Shown piece by piece: positions 25,069 to 34,182 of a DNA stretch of 50,773 nt (positions are counted from its first letter, which is position 1; every line of letters starts with the position of its first letter). Under the pieces are notes generated by a model. It was not told where the DNA came from and did not search any database. It saw only the letters and a list, made by a program, of their open reading frames with translations. The stretch is taken from contig UQUV01000020.1 in NCBI GenBank assembly GCA_900544305.1, forward strand, positions 1 through 50,773. Direction: 5' to 3'. The stretch is from an uncultured Porphyromonadaceae bacterium. Its GTDB lineage: Bacteria; Bacteroidota; Bacteroidia; Bacteroidales; Muribaculaceae. Position numbers and translations under genes: made by a program.

Positions 25069-26802
25069 ATGAAGAAATTGTTACTTGCTGTCAGTTGTGT
25101 AGCGGCAACAACGCTTCTGCCCGTAGCGCAAAACTTGCGTATGGACACCTATTGCAATCCACTGAATGTGGATTATACCTACATGATTTATAATGCCGGA
25201 AAGGATATTTCCTACCGTTCGGGTGCTGACCCTGCCGTTGTGGAATTCCGAGGCGAATACTATATGTTTGTTACCCGTTCCAACGGCTATTGGCATTCAA
25301 CCGACTTGCAGAACTGGAACTTTATCACTCCGAAAGGCTATTGGTATCCGCAAGGCTGCAATGCTCCGGCGGCACACAACTATAAAGATTCTGTGCTCTA
25401 TGTTTGCGGTGACCCTTCCGGCGTAATGAGCGTCATGTCGAGCGATGACCCAAAATCGGGCGTATGGACTCCGGGTGTGGGCATTATTGCCAATCTTCAG
25501 GACCCGGACCTGTTTATCGACGATGACGGCAGTGCCTATATGTTCTATGGTTCGTCGAATGTCTATCCGATTCGCGCCATTGAGCTTGACCGTACTCGCC
25601 ATTTCCTGCCGAAAACCGACGAGCGTGTTCCTTTGTTCGGCCTTGACCTTGACAAGCACGGTTGGGAACGCTTTGGCGAAAATCACACGACCGACACCGA
25701 TTTGGGCGGTTTCATTGAAGGTCCGTGGATGACGAAACATAACGGAAAATACTATCTCCAATATGGCTCACCGGGTACGGAGTTCAATGTATATGGCGAC
25801 GGCGTGTATGTAGCCGACCATCCGATGGGTCCGTATACTTATCAGAAACACAATCCGGTATCCTATAAACCGGGCGGCTATATGAACGGTGCCGGACACG
25901 GAAGCTCAGTGAAAGGTCCGGGCGGAATGTGGTGGCATTTTGCTTCCATGTCGTTGTCAATCAACGTAAACTGGGAGCGTCGTCTTTGTATGTTCCCGAT
26001 GGGATTTGATGAAGACGGTATCATGTATTGCGATACACGTTTCGGCGACTATCCCCGTTATGCACCGTCGGTGTCACAGAAGCGCGGACAGTTCCGCGGC
26101 TGGATGCTTCTTTCCTATAAGAAGCCGGTTACCGTTTCATCACAGGTGGGCGACTATGCAGCTGCCGGACTGACCGACGAACTGACCAAGACTTTCTGGC
26201 TTGCTGAAAAGAACGACGACAGCCAGTGGGTGGTAATCGATTTGCAGAATCCGGCTTCGGTTTGTGCTGTTCAGGTGAACTATCACGACTATAAGACAGG
26301 CATGTACGGCCGCTACCCGAATCTCCGCCACCGTTACCAGATTGAAGGCTCGGTTGACGGTAAAGAGTGGAAAGTGCTGATTGACAAGAGCAACAGCTAT
26401 AAAGACACTCCGAACGACTATACGGAACTGGAATTCCCGGAAAAAGTGCGCTATGTGCGTTATAAAAACATTGAAGTGCCGACTCCGTCGTTGGCAATCT
26501 CGGAGATCCGTGTGTTCGGTTTGGGTGAAGGCAAGGCTCCGCAAAAGGTGAAGAAACTCAACCTGGAACGCCAGGCCGACCGACGCGACATTGCTATCAG
26601 CTGGACACCGGTGAAGGGTGCGCAAGGCTATAACGTGCTTTGGGGAATCGCTCCCGACAAACTTTACAGCTCATGGATGGTTTATGATGCCAACGAACTG
26701 TTCATGAAGTCATTGACAATAGACCAAGATTACTATTTTTCGATAGAAGCATTTAATGAAAACGGCGTTTCCGAAAGAACGGAAGTGCAACATGTTAAGT
26801 AG
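25069..26802 (+). CDS. GH43 glycosidase with F5/8 type C and FN3 domains
   Basis: The product is 577 residues with a signal peptide (about 1-20). The five-blade GH43 domain has the three expected acids: Asp54 (SGADPAV) as base, Asp147 (DPDLFID) as modulator and Glu217 (FIEGPW) as acid. A discoidin-like F5/8 type C carbohydrate-binding domain follows (about 350-475, WVVIDLQNPASV). The last part (about 490-577) is FN3-like. GH43 enzymes act on arabinose, xylose or galactose linkages; the subfamily is not clear to me. The gene starts 7 bp after the GH3 gene. Confidence 0.9.
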   Translation: MKKLLLAVSCVAATTLLPVAQNLRMDTYCNPLNVDYTYMIYNAGKDISYRSGADPAVVEFRGEYYMFVTRSNGYWHSTDLQNWNFITPKGYWYPQGCNAPAAHNYKDSVLYVCGDPSGVMSVMSSDDPKSGVWTPGVGIIANLQDPDLFIDDDGSAYMFYGSSNVYPIRAIELDRTRHFLPKTDERVPLFGLDLDKHGWERFGENHTTDTDLGGFIEGPWMTKHNGKYYLQYGSPGTEFNVYGDGVYVADHPMGPYTYQKHNPVSYKPGGYMNGAGHGSSVKGPGGMWWHFASMSLSINVNWERRLCMFPMGFDEDGIMYCDTRFGDYPRYAPSVSQKRGQFRGWMLLSYKKPVTVSSQVGDYAAAGLTDELTKTFWLAEKNDDSQWVVIDLQNPASVCAVQVNYHDYKTGMYGRYPNLRHRYQIEGSVDGKEWKVLIDKSNSYKDTPNDYTELEFPEKVRYVRYKNIEVPTPSLAISEIRVFGLGEGKAPQKVKKLNLERQADRRDIAISWTPVKGAQGYNVLWGIAPDKLYSSWMVYDANELFMKSLTIDQDYYFSIEAFNENGVSERTEVQHVK

Positions 26803-26817
26803 GTACACAAAACATTT

Positions 26818-29451
26818 ATGTTCAGATTTTTAGAGTATTCCTTTTATTTAGTAGTGTTGATGATGACAGGCGTTTTCTGCTCGGCGAGAGCAGAAAACCG
26901 CACTGTCCAATCATTTAATGACAACTGGTTTTTTCAATTGAAAAACACGACCGAGACTGAACAAGTCCAAATGCCTCATACCTGGAACACAGATGCTTAT
27001 CAAACCAACGAATATGCCCGTCAGTCGGCGTTCTACAAGAAAAAATTTCGTTTGTCTTCCGAACAGTTTGCAGGAAAACGTCTGTATCTGAAATTTGATG
27101 CAGTCAATTCGCTTGCCGAAGTCACTGTCAACGGACAGCTTCTGGCAACACACAAAGGCGGCTATACGGCATTCGTGGTCGATATAACAGAATACGTGAA
27201 TCTTGACCAATGGAACGAAGTGAAGGTTCATGTCAACAATGAAAATGTCAACATTCCCCCTCTGTCGGGCGACTTTACGATTTTCGGCGGCATTTACCGT
27301 GATGTGTGGCTGATAGCTACCGATGAGGTGCATATTTCTACAACCGACTATGCTTCGTCGGGCGTATATGTCAGCACTCAGCAGGCATCCCGAGAAAAAG
27401 CCGATGTGCAGGTGCGCTATTCCGTGGACAACGACAGCAGCCGTGATGCGGCAATAGCCGTGGAGGTTTGCATTGCCGACAAAAAGGGAAATGTAGTGGC
27501 AAAAGAAACACAAAACTACAAGCTGAAACCGGGAAAATCGGTGTCGGCTTCCGAAATGCTGTCAATTCTGCATCCGCAACTGTGGACTCCCGACACGCCG
27601 AATCTGTATTCCGTAACGGTAAAAGTCACTGACCGTTCGCGGAAACAAGTGGTGGACTGTGTGGAAGTACCGTTGGGTGTGCGCTGGTTTGCGCTGGATG
27701 CAGAGCGTGGCTTTCTGCTGAACGGCGAACCGTTGAAACTGATGGGCGTAAGCCGTCATCAGGACCAGTATCCGTTGGGCATTGCCCTGACGGACGAAAT
27801 GCACCGACGCGATGTGAAAATGATAAAGGAAATGGGAGCCAATTTCCTGCGTCTGGCACATTATCCGCAGGATGAAGCCGTGCTGCGAGCCTGTGACGAA
27901 CTCGGACTGCTTGTCTGGGAGGAAGTGTCGCTTGTCGATTTGATTGCGTTGGGCGACGAGTTTGCTGCCAATTCCCAAACGGCATTGGTGGAAATGATTC
28001 GTCAGCACTATAATCATCCTTCCGTTGCAATGTGGGGATACATGAACGAAGTGCTGATTCAGTTGCAATACAGGGTAAAGAAGAACCGGTTAAACGTGTT
28101 CTATGAAAATACACTCCGTCTGGCACGCGTACTGGAAGAGACATTGAAGACGGAAGATCCGTACCGCCTCAGCACGATGGCCTTTCATGGGGATCAGATT
28201 TACAATCGTGTAGGTTTGTCCAACATTACGGATGTTGCCGGTTGGAATCTATATCAGGGCTGGTATGGAAACAATCTGAACGGTTTCGAGCGTTTCTTGG
28301 ACGAGGAACACCGGAAATATCCCGCACGCAGTCTGCTGGTGAGCGAATTCGGGGCCGGAAGCGACCGCCGTTTGCAATCGCTGAATCCTGAAATATTTGA
28401 TTTCTCGCTGCAGTGGCAACAAACGTTTCTCGAACATTATTTGCCTGTCATCATGGAACGCCCGTATGTAATCGGCGGTGCTGAATGGAATTTCATTGAT
28501 TTCAGTTCCGCTTCGCGTCAGGAATCCATGCCGCATATCAACAATAAGGGTTTGGTCTATGCCGATCGCACGCCGAAGGACGTCTACTATTATTTTCAGG
28601 CATTCTTGCGTAAAGACATTCCTGTGCTCCATGCCGCCGTTTCCGACTGGAGCCGTCGTACGGTGGTGTCCGACGGTAGTCCGGTGGTTCATCCGTTGAA
28701 AGTATATTCCAATTTTGAGAAAGTTAGCCTCTCTGTCAACGGCCGTTCGTATGGCGAAAAGACGATGGAGAACTGCAATGCTGTGTGGAATGTAGAGCTT
28801 CAGGCGGGCAGGAACGTGGTGAAGGCTAACGGTGAATTTCAGGGAAAAGCCTCTGAGCAGGTGTCGGAAATATATGTAGATATGGTTCCGGAGCATCTGA
28901 CGGAGGAAAATGTGTCGGGCGTGGAACTCGCTGTCAATGTGGGCAGCAACTGCTATTTCACGGATGACCTCAGCGGATTGTGCTGGCTGCCCGACCAGGC
29001 ATATCAGCCGGGAAGCTGGGGATATGTGGGGGGTGAAGTGTTCCGCAAGTCACCGGGAAGGATTGGTACGACAGCCGAAGTGAAAGGCACGCACAACAAT
29101 CCGTTGTTGCAGACCATGCGGTCAGGCATAGAAGGCTACCGCTTTGATGTTCCCGACGGGATTTATGAACTCGAACTGCAATTTGCCGACTTGACTGCGC
29201 CTTCGCGTCGGTTGGCCTATGATTTGGGCAATGGGGACGAATCGGAGCAGAAAGATGCAAACGTGTTTGACGTAACGGTCAATGGCACCGTATGGCTGTC
29301 GGAATTTTCTCCTTCCGAACTGGTGGGCGGAAACCGTGCTTTGGTAAAAAAGCAGTTGGTGACGGTGACCGGCGGCACGATTGACGTTCGCTTTGCCGTT
29401 CGGAAAGGACATACATTCTTGAATGCGATAAAATTACATAAACTGGATTGA
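26818..29451 (+). CDS. GH2 glycosidase (beta-galactosidase-like) with malectin-like C-terminus
   Basis: The product is 877 residues with a signal peptide (about 1-26). It has the GH2 sugar-binding domain (about 30-170), an Ig-like domain (about 175-290) and the TIM barrel (about 295-600). The acid/base is Glu411 in GYMNEV and the nucleophile is Glu510 in LLVSEFGAG. The C-terminal 150 residues (YELELQFADLTAP ... FLNAIKL) look like a malectin-type carbohydrate-binding domain. Beta-galactosidase is the commonest activity, but other beta-linked sugars are possible. It overlaps no gene; the sulfatase ATG is 2 bp after its stop. Confidence 0.92.
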   Translation: MFRFLEYSFYLVVLMMTGVFCSARAENRTVQSFNDNWFFQLKNTTETEQVQMPHTWNTDAYQTNEYARQSAFYKKKFRLSSEQFAGKRLYLKFDAVNSLAEVTVNGQLLATHKGGYTAFVVDITEYVNLDQWNEVKVHVNNENVNIPPLSGDFTIFGGIYRDVWLIATDEVHISTTDYASSGVYVSTQQASREKADVQVRYSVDNDSSRDAAIAVEVCIADKKGNVVAKETQNYKLKPGKSVSASEMLSILHPQLWTPDTPNLYSVTVKVTDRSRKQVVDCVEVPLGVRWFALDAERGFLLNGEPLKLMGVSRHQDQYPLGIALTDEMHRRDVKMIKEMGANFLRLAHYPQDEAVLRACDELGLLVWEEVSLVDLIALGDEFAANSQTALVEMIRQHYNHPSVAMWGYMNEVLIQLQYRVKKNRLNVFYENTLRLARVLEETLKTEDPYRLSTMAFHGDQIYNRVGLSNITDVAGWNLYQGWYGNNLNGFERFLDEEHRKYPARSLLVSEFGAGSDRRLQSLNPEIFDFSLQWQQTFLEHYLPVIMERPYVIGGAEWNFIDFSSASRQESMPHINNKGLVYADRTPKDVYYYFQAFLRKDIPVLHAAVSDWSRRTVVSDGSPVVHPLKVYSNFEKVSLSVNGRSYGEKTMENCNAVWNVELQAGRNVVKANGEFQGKASEQVSEIYVDMVPEHLTEENVSGVELAVNVGSNCYFTDDLSGLCWLPDQAYQPGSWGYVGGEVFRKSPGRIGTTAEVKGTHNNPLLQTMRSGIEGYRFDVPDGIYELELQFADLTAPSRRLAYDLGNGDESEQKDANVFDVTVNGTVWLSEFSPSELVGGNRALVKKQLVTVTGGTIDVRFAVRKGHTFLNAIKLHKLD

Positions 29452-29453
29452 CG

Positions 29454-31010
29454 ATGAATTTACGGAACTTATCCTTGGGACTGTGTGCGTTGCCGTTGTT
29501 GCCGGTTGCGGCACAGACGGGTGACGAACGCCCGAACATTATATTTATCATGAGCGACGACCATGCCCGCCAGGCAATGAGCATATACGGGCATCCAATC
29601 GGAAAAATCGCTCCGACTCCCAACATTGACCGCATTGGCAATGAAGGGGCCGTGTTTATGAACAACTATTGCTGCAACTCCATTTCCGGTCCGAGCCGCG
29701 CTGCCGTGCTGACAGGAAAGCACAGCCATAAAAACGGATTCATGCAGAATTCCAACAAGGGGTTCGACGGTTCGCAGCTCACTCTGCCGAAGGTGTTGCA
29801 GGCCAACGGCTATGAAACGGCCATTATCGGAAAGTGGCATTTGATTTCCAAGCCGACCGGTTTCGACCATTGGATGATTCTCAATGACCAGGGAGACTAT
29901 TGCAATCCGTATTTCATCACGGAGAACGACACGACGCAGCACATGGGCTATGTCACCGACCTCATTACGCAATATTGCGAGGAATGGTTGGACAACCGTG
30001 AGGGAAAAGGCTGCAAGCCGTTTTTCCTGATGATGCACCACAAGGCCGTGCACCGCAACTGGGTGCCTGCCGAACGCCATTACCGTCTGTATGAGCATAC
30101 GAAGTTCCCGTTGCCCGACAACTATTTCGATGCCTATGAGGGCCGTTATGCCGCCGAGATGCAGAAAATGAACATTTACCGCGACATGTACGAAGGCCAC
30201 GACTTGAAGATGGTGGCTGGCATCGACAGCGACAAACTTCTGTTTGACCCGTGGCCGCATGCTTTTCTGGGTACAATGACTCCGGAAGAACAGCGCCGTT
30301 TTCTGGATGCCTACCGTGAACGCAACAATGAGTTCTATTCCAAGAAACGTTCGTTTAAGGAAGTGGCTGAATGGAAATACCAGCGTTATATGCAGGACTA
30401 CATGGCTACCGTGGCAAGTGTGGACGAAAGCGTGGGCGAGATTCTCGACTATCTGAAGCGTACGGGGCTTGACAAAAATACGATTGTTGTCTATACTACC
30501 GACCAGGGATTTTATTTGGGCGAGCACGGATGGTTTGACAAGCGGTTCATGTACGAAGAGTCGTTCGGAATGCCGATGCTGATGCGCTGGCCGGAACATA
30601 TCAAGCCGGGAACAAAAGTGACGGCATTGACACAGAACATAGACTTTGCCCCGACGTTCCTCGACATGTGCGGCATTGATGTGCCGGAAGAAATGCAGGG
30701 CGAGTCGTTCAAGGATATAGTGGAAACAGGCAAAACTCCGAAGAATTGGCGCAAGTCGTTGTACTACCACTATTATGAATTCCCGGGATTTCACAGCGTT
30801 CGTGCACACTATGGCGTGCGAATGGGGCAGTATAAGCTGATGCACTTCTACAAGGAGGATATTTGGGAACTGTATGACTTGAAAAAAGATCCGCAGGAAA
30901 TGCATAACATTTACGGACAAAAAGGAACGGAAAAAGTGACCGGCGAGCTGAAAGCAGAATTGAAACGGCTTCAGAAGCAGTATGATGTTCCTGCCGAATT
31001 GTGCCGATAA
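29454..31010 (+). CDS. Secreted S1-family sulfatase, serine type
   Basis: The product is 518 residues from ATG 29454, with a signal peptide (about 1-21). Metal-binding IIFIMSDDH comes first. The catalytic motif S78-G79-P80-S81-R82 (C/S-x-P-x-R) shows that Ser78 must be converted to formylglycine by an anaerobic sulfatase-maturing enzyme, not seen in this window. GKWH and TTDQGFYLGEHGWFDKR are further family motifs. It would remove sulfate from a glycan, which hints that the operon's substrate is sulfated (host or algal). Confidence 0.93.
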   Translation: MNLRNLSLGLCALPLLPVAAQTGDERPNIIFIMSDDHARQAMSIYGHPIGKIAPTPNIDRIGNEGAVFMNNYCCNSISGPSRAAVLTGKHSHKNGFMQNSNKGFDGSQLTLPKVLQANGYETAIIGKWHLISKPTGFDHWMILNDQGDYCNPYFITENDTTQHMGYVTDLITQYCEEWLDNREGKGCKPFFLMMHHKAVHRNWVPAERHYRLYEHTKFPLPDNYFDAYEGRYAAEMQKMNIYRDMYEGHDLKMVAGIDSDKLLFDPWPHAFLGTMTPEEQRRFLDAYRERNNEFYSKKRSFKEVAEWKYQRYMQDYMATVASVDESVGEILDYLKRTGLDKNTIVVYTTDQGFYLGEHGWFDKRFMYEESFGMPMLMRWPEHIKPGTKVTALTQNIDFAPTFLDMCGIDVPEEMQGESFKDIVETGKTPKNWRKSLYYHYYEFPGFHSVRAHYGVRMGQYKLMHFYKEDIWELYDLKKDPQEMHNIYGQKGTEKVTGELKAELKRLQKQYDVPAELCR

Positions 31011-31027
31011 ACTCATTTTTCATGTAA

Positions 31028-31053
31028 TTGATAAAGGCAAATTATTACCTTTG
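31028..31053 (+). promoter_or_regulatory. Promoter of the GH97 gene
   Basis: TTG (31028-31030), 15 bp spacer, TACCTTTG (31046-31053, consensus -7). The GH97 gene thus seems to be a separate unit from the GH3-sulfatase operon. Confidence 0.55.
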
Positions 31054-31126
31054 TATAAGTGAATGGAGCGAATGGCATCCGTGATTTCGGACAGCCTTTT
31101 TCATGGAAGAATAAAATTTATAACAT

Positions 31127-33268
31127 ATGAAAAACAAATTGATTTCTTTTGCATTTGCTTCGCTGTTTGTTTTTTCGGCAGCGGCCGAAACGGTCGTTTC
31201 GCCCAACGGTGAAGTAAAGCTGGATTTTAATGTCAAGGATGGAGTGCCTTATTATGCCTTGACTTACAAGTCAACACCTGTCGTGAAAGAAAGCCGTATG
31301 GGGTTTGTTCTCACCGAGCAGGGAAGTATGGATTCGGAATTTGAAATTGCCGCTACCGACACGACGAGCGTCAATGAAACGTGGACACCTGTATGGGGTG
31401 AGCAGAGCAAGATTGTCAATGCCTACCGGCAGTTGACGGTTAATCTGGTTCAGCCGAAAACGCAGCGCACCATGTCGATTTATTTCCGCGTGTTTGACGA
31501 TGGTCTGGGTTTCCGTTATGAATGGAATGAGCAGAAGAAACTGCATAAGTTCACGCTTGCCGATGAGGTGACGGAGTTTAACCTCGGCGAAGACTATAAG
31601 GCATTCTGTATCCCCGGCGACTATGACAACAACGAGTTCCCTTATACCACGGCACCGCTTTCCAAAATTCGCGAGGAATTGCCCAAGCAGTCCAACATGG
31701 GCTATCAGAACAAGGCTAAAGGTGACCTGATTGTGCAGACACCGTTGATGCTGAAAGGTAACAACGGCCTGTATGTAAATATCCACGAGGCTTCGCTGGT
31801 CGATTTTCCGGCGATGGAACTGGCTGTCGACGACAAGAACTTCTGCCTGAAGGCTGATTTGGTTCCCGACAGAAATGGAGTGAGGGGCTATTTTCAGGCA
31901 CCGGCACGTTCGCCGTGGCGTACGATTGTGGTGAGCGACGATGCCCGCGACATTCTGGCGAGCAACTTGATTCTGAACCTGAATGAGCCGTGTGCTTATG
32001 ATGACACTTCCTGGATTCATCCGGTGAAGTATGTCGGTGTATGGTGGGAAATGTTTACAGGACTTCCGCGCGGTTGGAATTACAGCAATTATTTTTCAGC
32101 CAAGCCTGGTGTGACCGACTATACGAAGCTGAAACCGAACGGTCGCCATGCTGCCAATACGGAAAACGTGAAACGCTATATCGACTTTGCTTCCGAACAC
32201 GGGTTTGATGCCGTGCTGGTGGAAGGCTGGAACGAAGGTTGGGAAGACTGGGCGGCATTTACGAAAAACGTGCATTTCAGCTTTACCCGTCCTTATCCGG
32301 ATTTCGACATTGACGAATTGCAGCGATATGCCGCAGCGAAAGGCGTGCGCGTGATGATGCACCACGAAACGGCATCGAACGCCGCCGACTATGAACGTCA
32401 CCTTGACGAGGCGCTCCAATATATGGTGGACTACGGTTATAATGCCGTAAAGACCGGATATGTGGGCGATATTATTCCTCGCAGCGAATATCACAGTTCA
32501 CAATGGATGAACAATCATTATATCCATGTGGCAAAGCGTGCCGCCGATTATAAGATTATGGTGAACAGTCACGAGGCAGTGAGACCGACTGGCCTTTGCC
32601 GTACTTATCCGAACTGGTTGGCACAGGAATCCGCTCGCGGTACGGAATTCGAATCGTTCGGCGGTTTGCGTCCCGACCATACGACCATCCTGCCGTTTAC
32701 CCGTCTGATGGGCGGTCCGATGGACTTTACTCCGGGGTTGTTCCAAATGGATTTCACGTATTACAATAAAGAAAAGAAGAGCCAGGTGCATTCAACGATT
32801 GCCCGTCAGTTGGCACTGTATGTGACGATGTACAGTCCGTTGCAAATGGCTGCCGACCTGCCTGAAAACTATGAACGCTTTATGGATGCCTTCCAGTTTA
32901 TCAAGGATGTGGCAGTCGATTGGGACGAAAGTGTGTACTTGGAAGCAGAGCCGGGCGACTATATTACGGTGGCTCGTAAGGCAAAGGGAACAGGCAACTG
33001 GTTTGTAGGAAATACGAGCGACGAAAACGGACATGAATCGAAACTCAAACTCGATTTCCTTGATAAGGACAAAAAATATGTGGCTACTATTTATGCTGAT
33101 GCGAAGGATGCAAGCTGGGAGCACAATCCGCAGGCTTACACCATTACGAAGGGTATCGTTACCAGCCGTACAGAGTTGAAACTCAAGGCGGCATCCGGTG
33201 GAGGATATGCAATCAGCATTATGGAAGCACCTGATAAGGAAAGTCTGAAAGGACTGAAGAAACTATAA
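31127..33268 (+). CDS. GH97 glycoside hydrolase (SusB family)
   Basis: The product is 713 residues with a signal peptide (about 1-20). The N-terminal super-sandwich (about 21-280), the barrel (about 285-600, WWEMFTGLP, VLVEGWNEGW) and the C-terminal sandwich follow the GH97 plan. The conserved stretch VNSHEAVRPTGLCRTYPN is diagnostic. Members are alpha-glucosidases (inverting) or alpha-galactosidases (retaining); I could not assign the mechanism by eye. It is followed by a strong terminator. Confidence 0.93.
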   Translation: MKNKLISFAFASLFVFSAAAETVVSPNGEVKLDFNVKDGVPYYALTYKSTPVVKESRMGFVLTEQGSMDSEFEIAATDTTSVNETWTPVWGEQSKIVNAYRQLTVNLVQPKTQRTMSIYFRVFDDGLGFRYEWNEQKKLHKFTLADEVTEFNLGEDYKAFCIPGDYDNNEFPYTTAPLSKIREELPKQSNMGYQNKAKGDLIVQTPLMLKGNNGLYVNIHEASLVDFPAMELAVDDKNFCLKADLVPDRNGVRGYFQAPARSPWRTIVVSDDARDILASNLILNLNEPCAYDDTSWIHPVKYVGVWWEMFTGLPRGWNYSNYFSAKPGVTDYTKLKPNGRHAANTENVKRYIDFASEHGFDAVLVEGWNEGWEDWAAFTKNVHFSFTRPYPDFDIDELQRYAAAKGVRVMMHHETASNAADYERHLDEALQYMVDYGYNAVKTGYVGDIIPRSEYHSSQWMNNHYIHVAKRAADYKIMVNSHEAVRPTGLCRTYPNWLAQESARGTEFESFGGLRPDHTTILPFTRLMGGPMDFTPGLFQMDFTYYNKEKKSQVHSTIARQLALYVTMYSPLQMAADLPENYERFMDAFQFIKDVAVDWDESVYLEAEPGDYITVARKAKGTGNWFVGNTSDENGHESKLKLDFLDKDKKYVATIYADAKDASWEHNPQAYTITKGIVTSRTELKLKAASGGGYAISIMEAPDKESLKGLKKL

Positions 33269-33293
33269 GGCAGTCGGCCTGACCGAAAAAAGA

Positions 33294-33337
33294 ACGGTGG
33301 CGGGAAGTTTTTTTATGAACTTTCCGCCACCGTGTTT
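33294..33337 (+). terminator. Terminator after GH97
   Basis: A 16-bp stem (33294-33309 with 33318-33333, one G-T pair) surrounds a T-rich loop and is followed by GTTTATT. It also lies near the 3' end of the converging DUF2148 gene. Confidence 0.85.
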
Positions 33338-33375
33338 ATTAACCCCATAATGATGGGTATAGGATGAATATCCCG

Positions 33376-33918
33376 TTACTTTTTCTCTTCTTTCGGTTTA
33401 CGGTCGAAATGCGGGTTTTTCGAGGATGCGCTGACAGCAATGGCAATTGTCTGGTGGCATTCAGGCAACCAGTTGAGTGTTTCCGAAGCCCAGCCGGCAG
33501 AGAACATGACGCGCGTGTCGACACGCAGGTCGGCGGCTGTTGCGCAGGCAGAACCGACGGCGATACCCACATCGATGCTGTTGATGGCGCAAGGGTTGTT
33601 GCAGGGATTTTCGGCACAAGTGGCATAACCGCAATATCCGCAGTTGAGGCCTTGTGTCTGGCGGCGCGTGCCAATCAGAACCACGGCTTCACCTTGCAGG
33701 ATGTTGTCGGCATCGCGCAGAAGGAATTTCATTCCTGATTCTTCCGCTTTCCGGCGCATGGCAGTGGCGAGCATTTCCAGGTCCTGCCGTTCTGAAACTA
33801 AGGCAATCTCAATGATGTCGATGCCTTTTCCTTTCGGTGCAGTGCGTGCTGCCGTCATCATTCGGCGTGCCGCTTCCACCACAAGTTCGTGGCGTAGATT
33901 CCGTTCGTTTTCTATCAT
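33376..33918 (-). CDS. DUF2148 ferredoxin-domain protein
   Basis: The product is 180 residues from ATG 33918 (MIENERNLRHEL). The N-terminus with AARTAPKGKG and the cysteine cluster GLNCGYCGYATC...CNNPC are typical of DUF2148 proteins, which probably bind an iron-sulfur cluster. The function is unknown; a redox role is likely. The in-frame start at 33945 is excluded because a perfect -7 box overlaps it. It is a single-gene unit. Confidence 0.88.
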   Translation of the reverse strand: MIENERNLRHELVVEAARRMMTAARTAPKGKGIDIIEIALVSERQDLEMLATAMRRKAEESGMKFLLRDADNILQGEAVVLIGTRRQTQGLNCGYCGYATCAENPCNNPCAINSIDVGIAVGSACATAADLRVDTRVMFSAGWASETLNWLPECHQTIAIAVSASSKNPHFDRKPKEEKK

Positions 33919-33942
33919 AGCTGTGAATGTTTTTTCCACTAT

Positions 33943-33950
33943 CAAATTTA
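33943..33950 (-). promoter_or_regulatory. -7 box of the DUF2148 gene
   Basis: Minus-strand TAAATTTG matches TAnnTTTG, 25 bp before the ATG at 33918. No TTTG is found at the expected -33 position. Confidence 0.5.
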
Positions 33951-34140
33951 TGAAAAAAAAGTCGGTTTTTGAGCAGTTGTTACAGCGGTTTTTTGATTTT
34001 TACTTGCGAATAAAATTTTACTTGAATATATTCTTGCTTTGCATTTAGTTGGATAATAGGGCGTTGCGTTTGCTTGTGGAAAGTGGAAGCACTGTCGGAT
34101 TGTTACAGGAATGTAATTTTATGTTTACCGTTTTGAAATA

Positions 34141-34168
34141 TTTGTTCGGATACGGCTGACTAATTTTG
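34141..34168 (+). promoter_or_regulatory. Promoter of the TonB receptor operon
   Basis: TTTG (34141-34144), 16 bp spacer, TAATTTTG (34161-34168). The ATG follows 15 bp later, so the leader is very short. Confidence 0.65.
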
Positions 34169-34182
34169 CCGCCGAAAAATTA

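Noticed and set aside
29469..31016. A 515-codon open frame on the minus strand across the sulfatase gene
   Set aside because: It is antisense to a gene with clear sulfatase motifs. Its product is rich in His, Arg and Val in the way of mirror frames, and it has no promoter.
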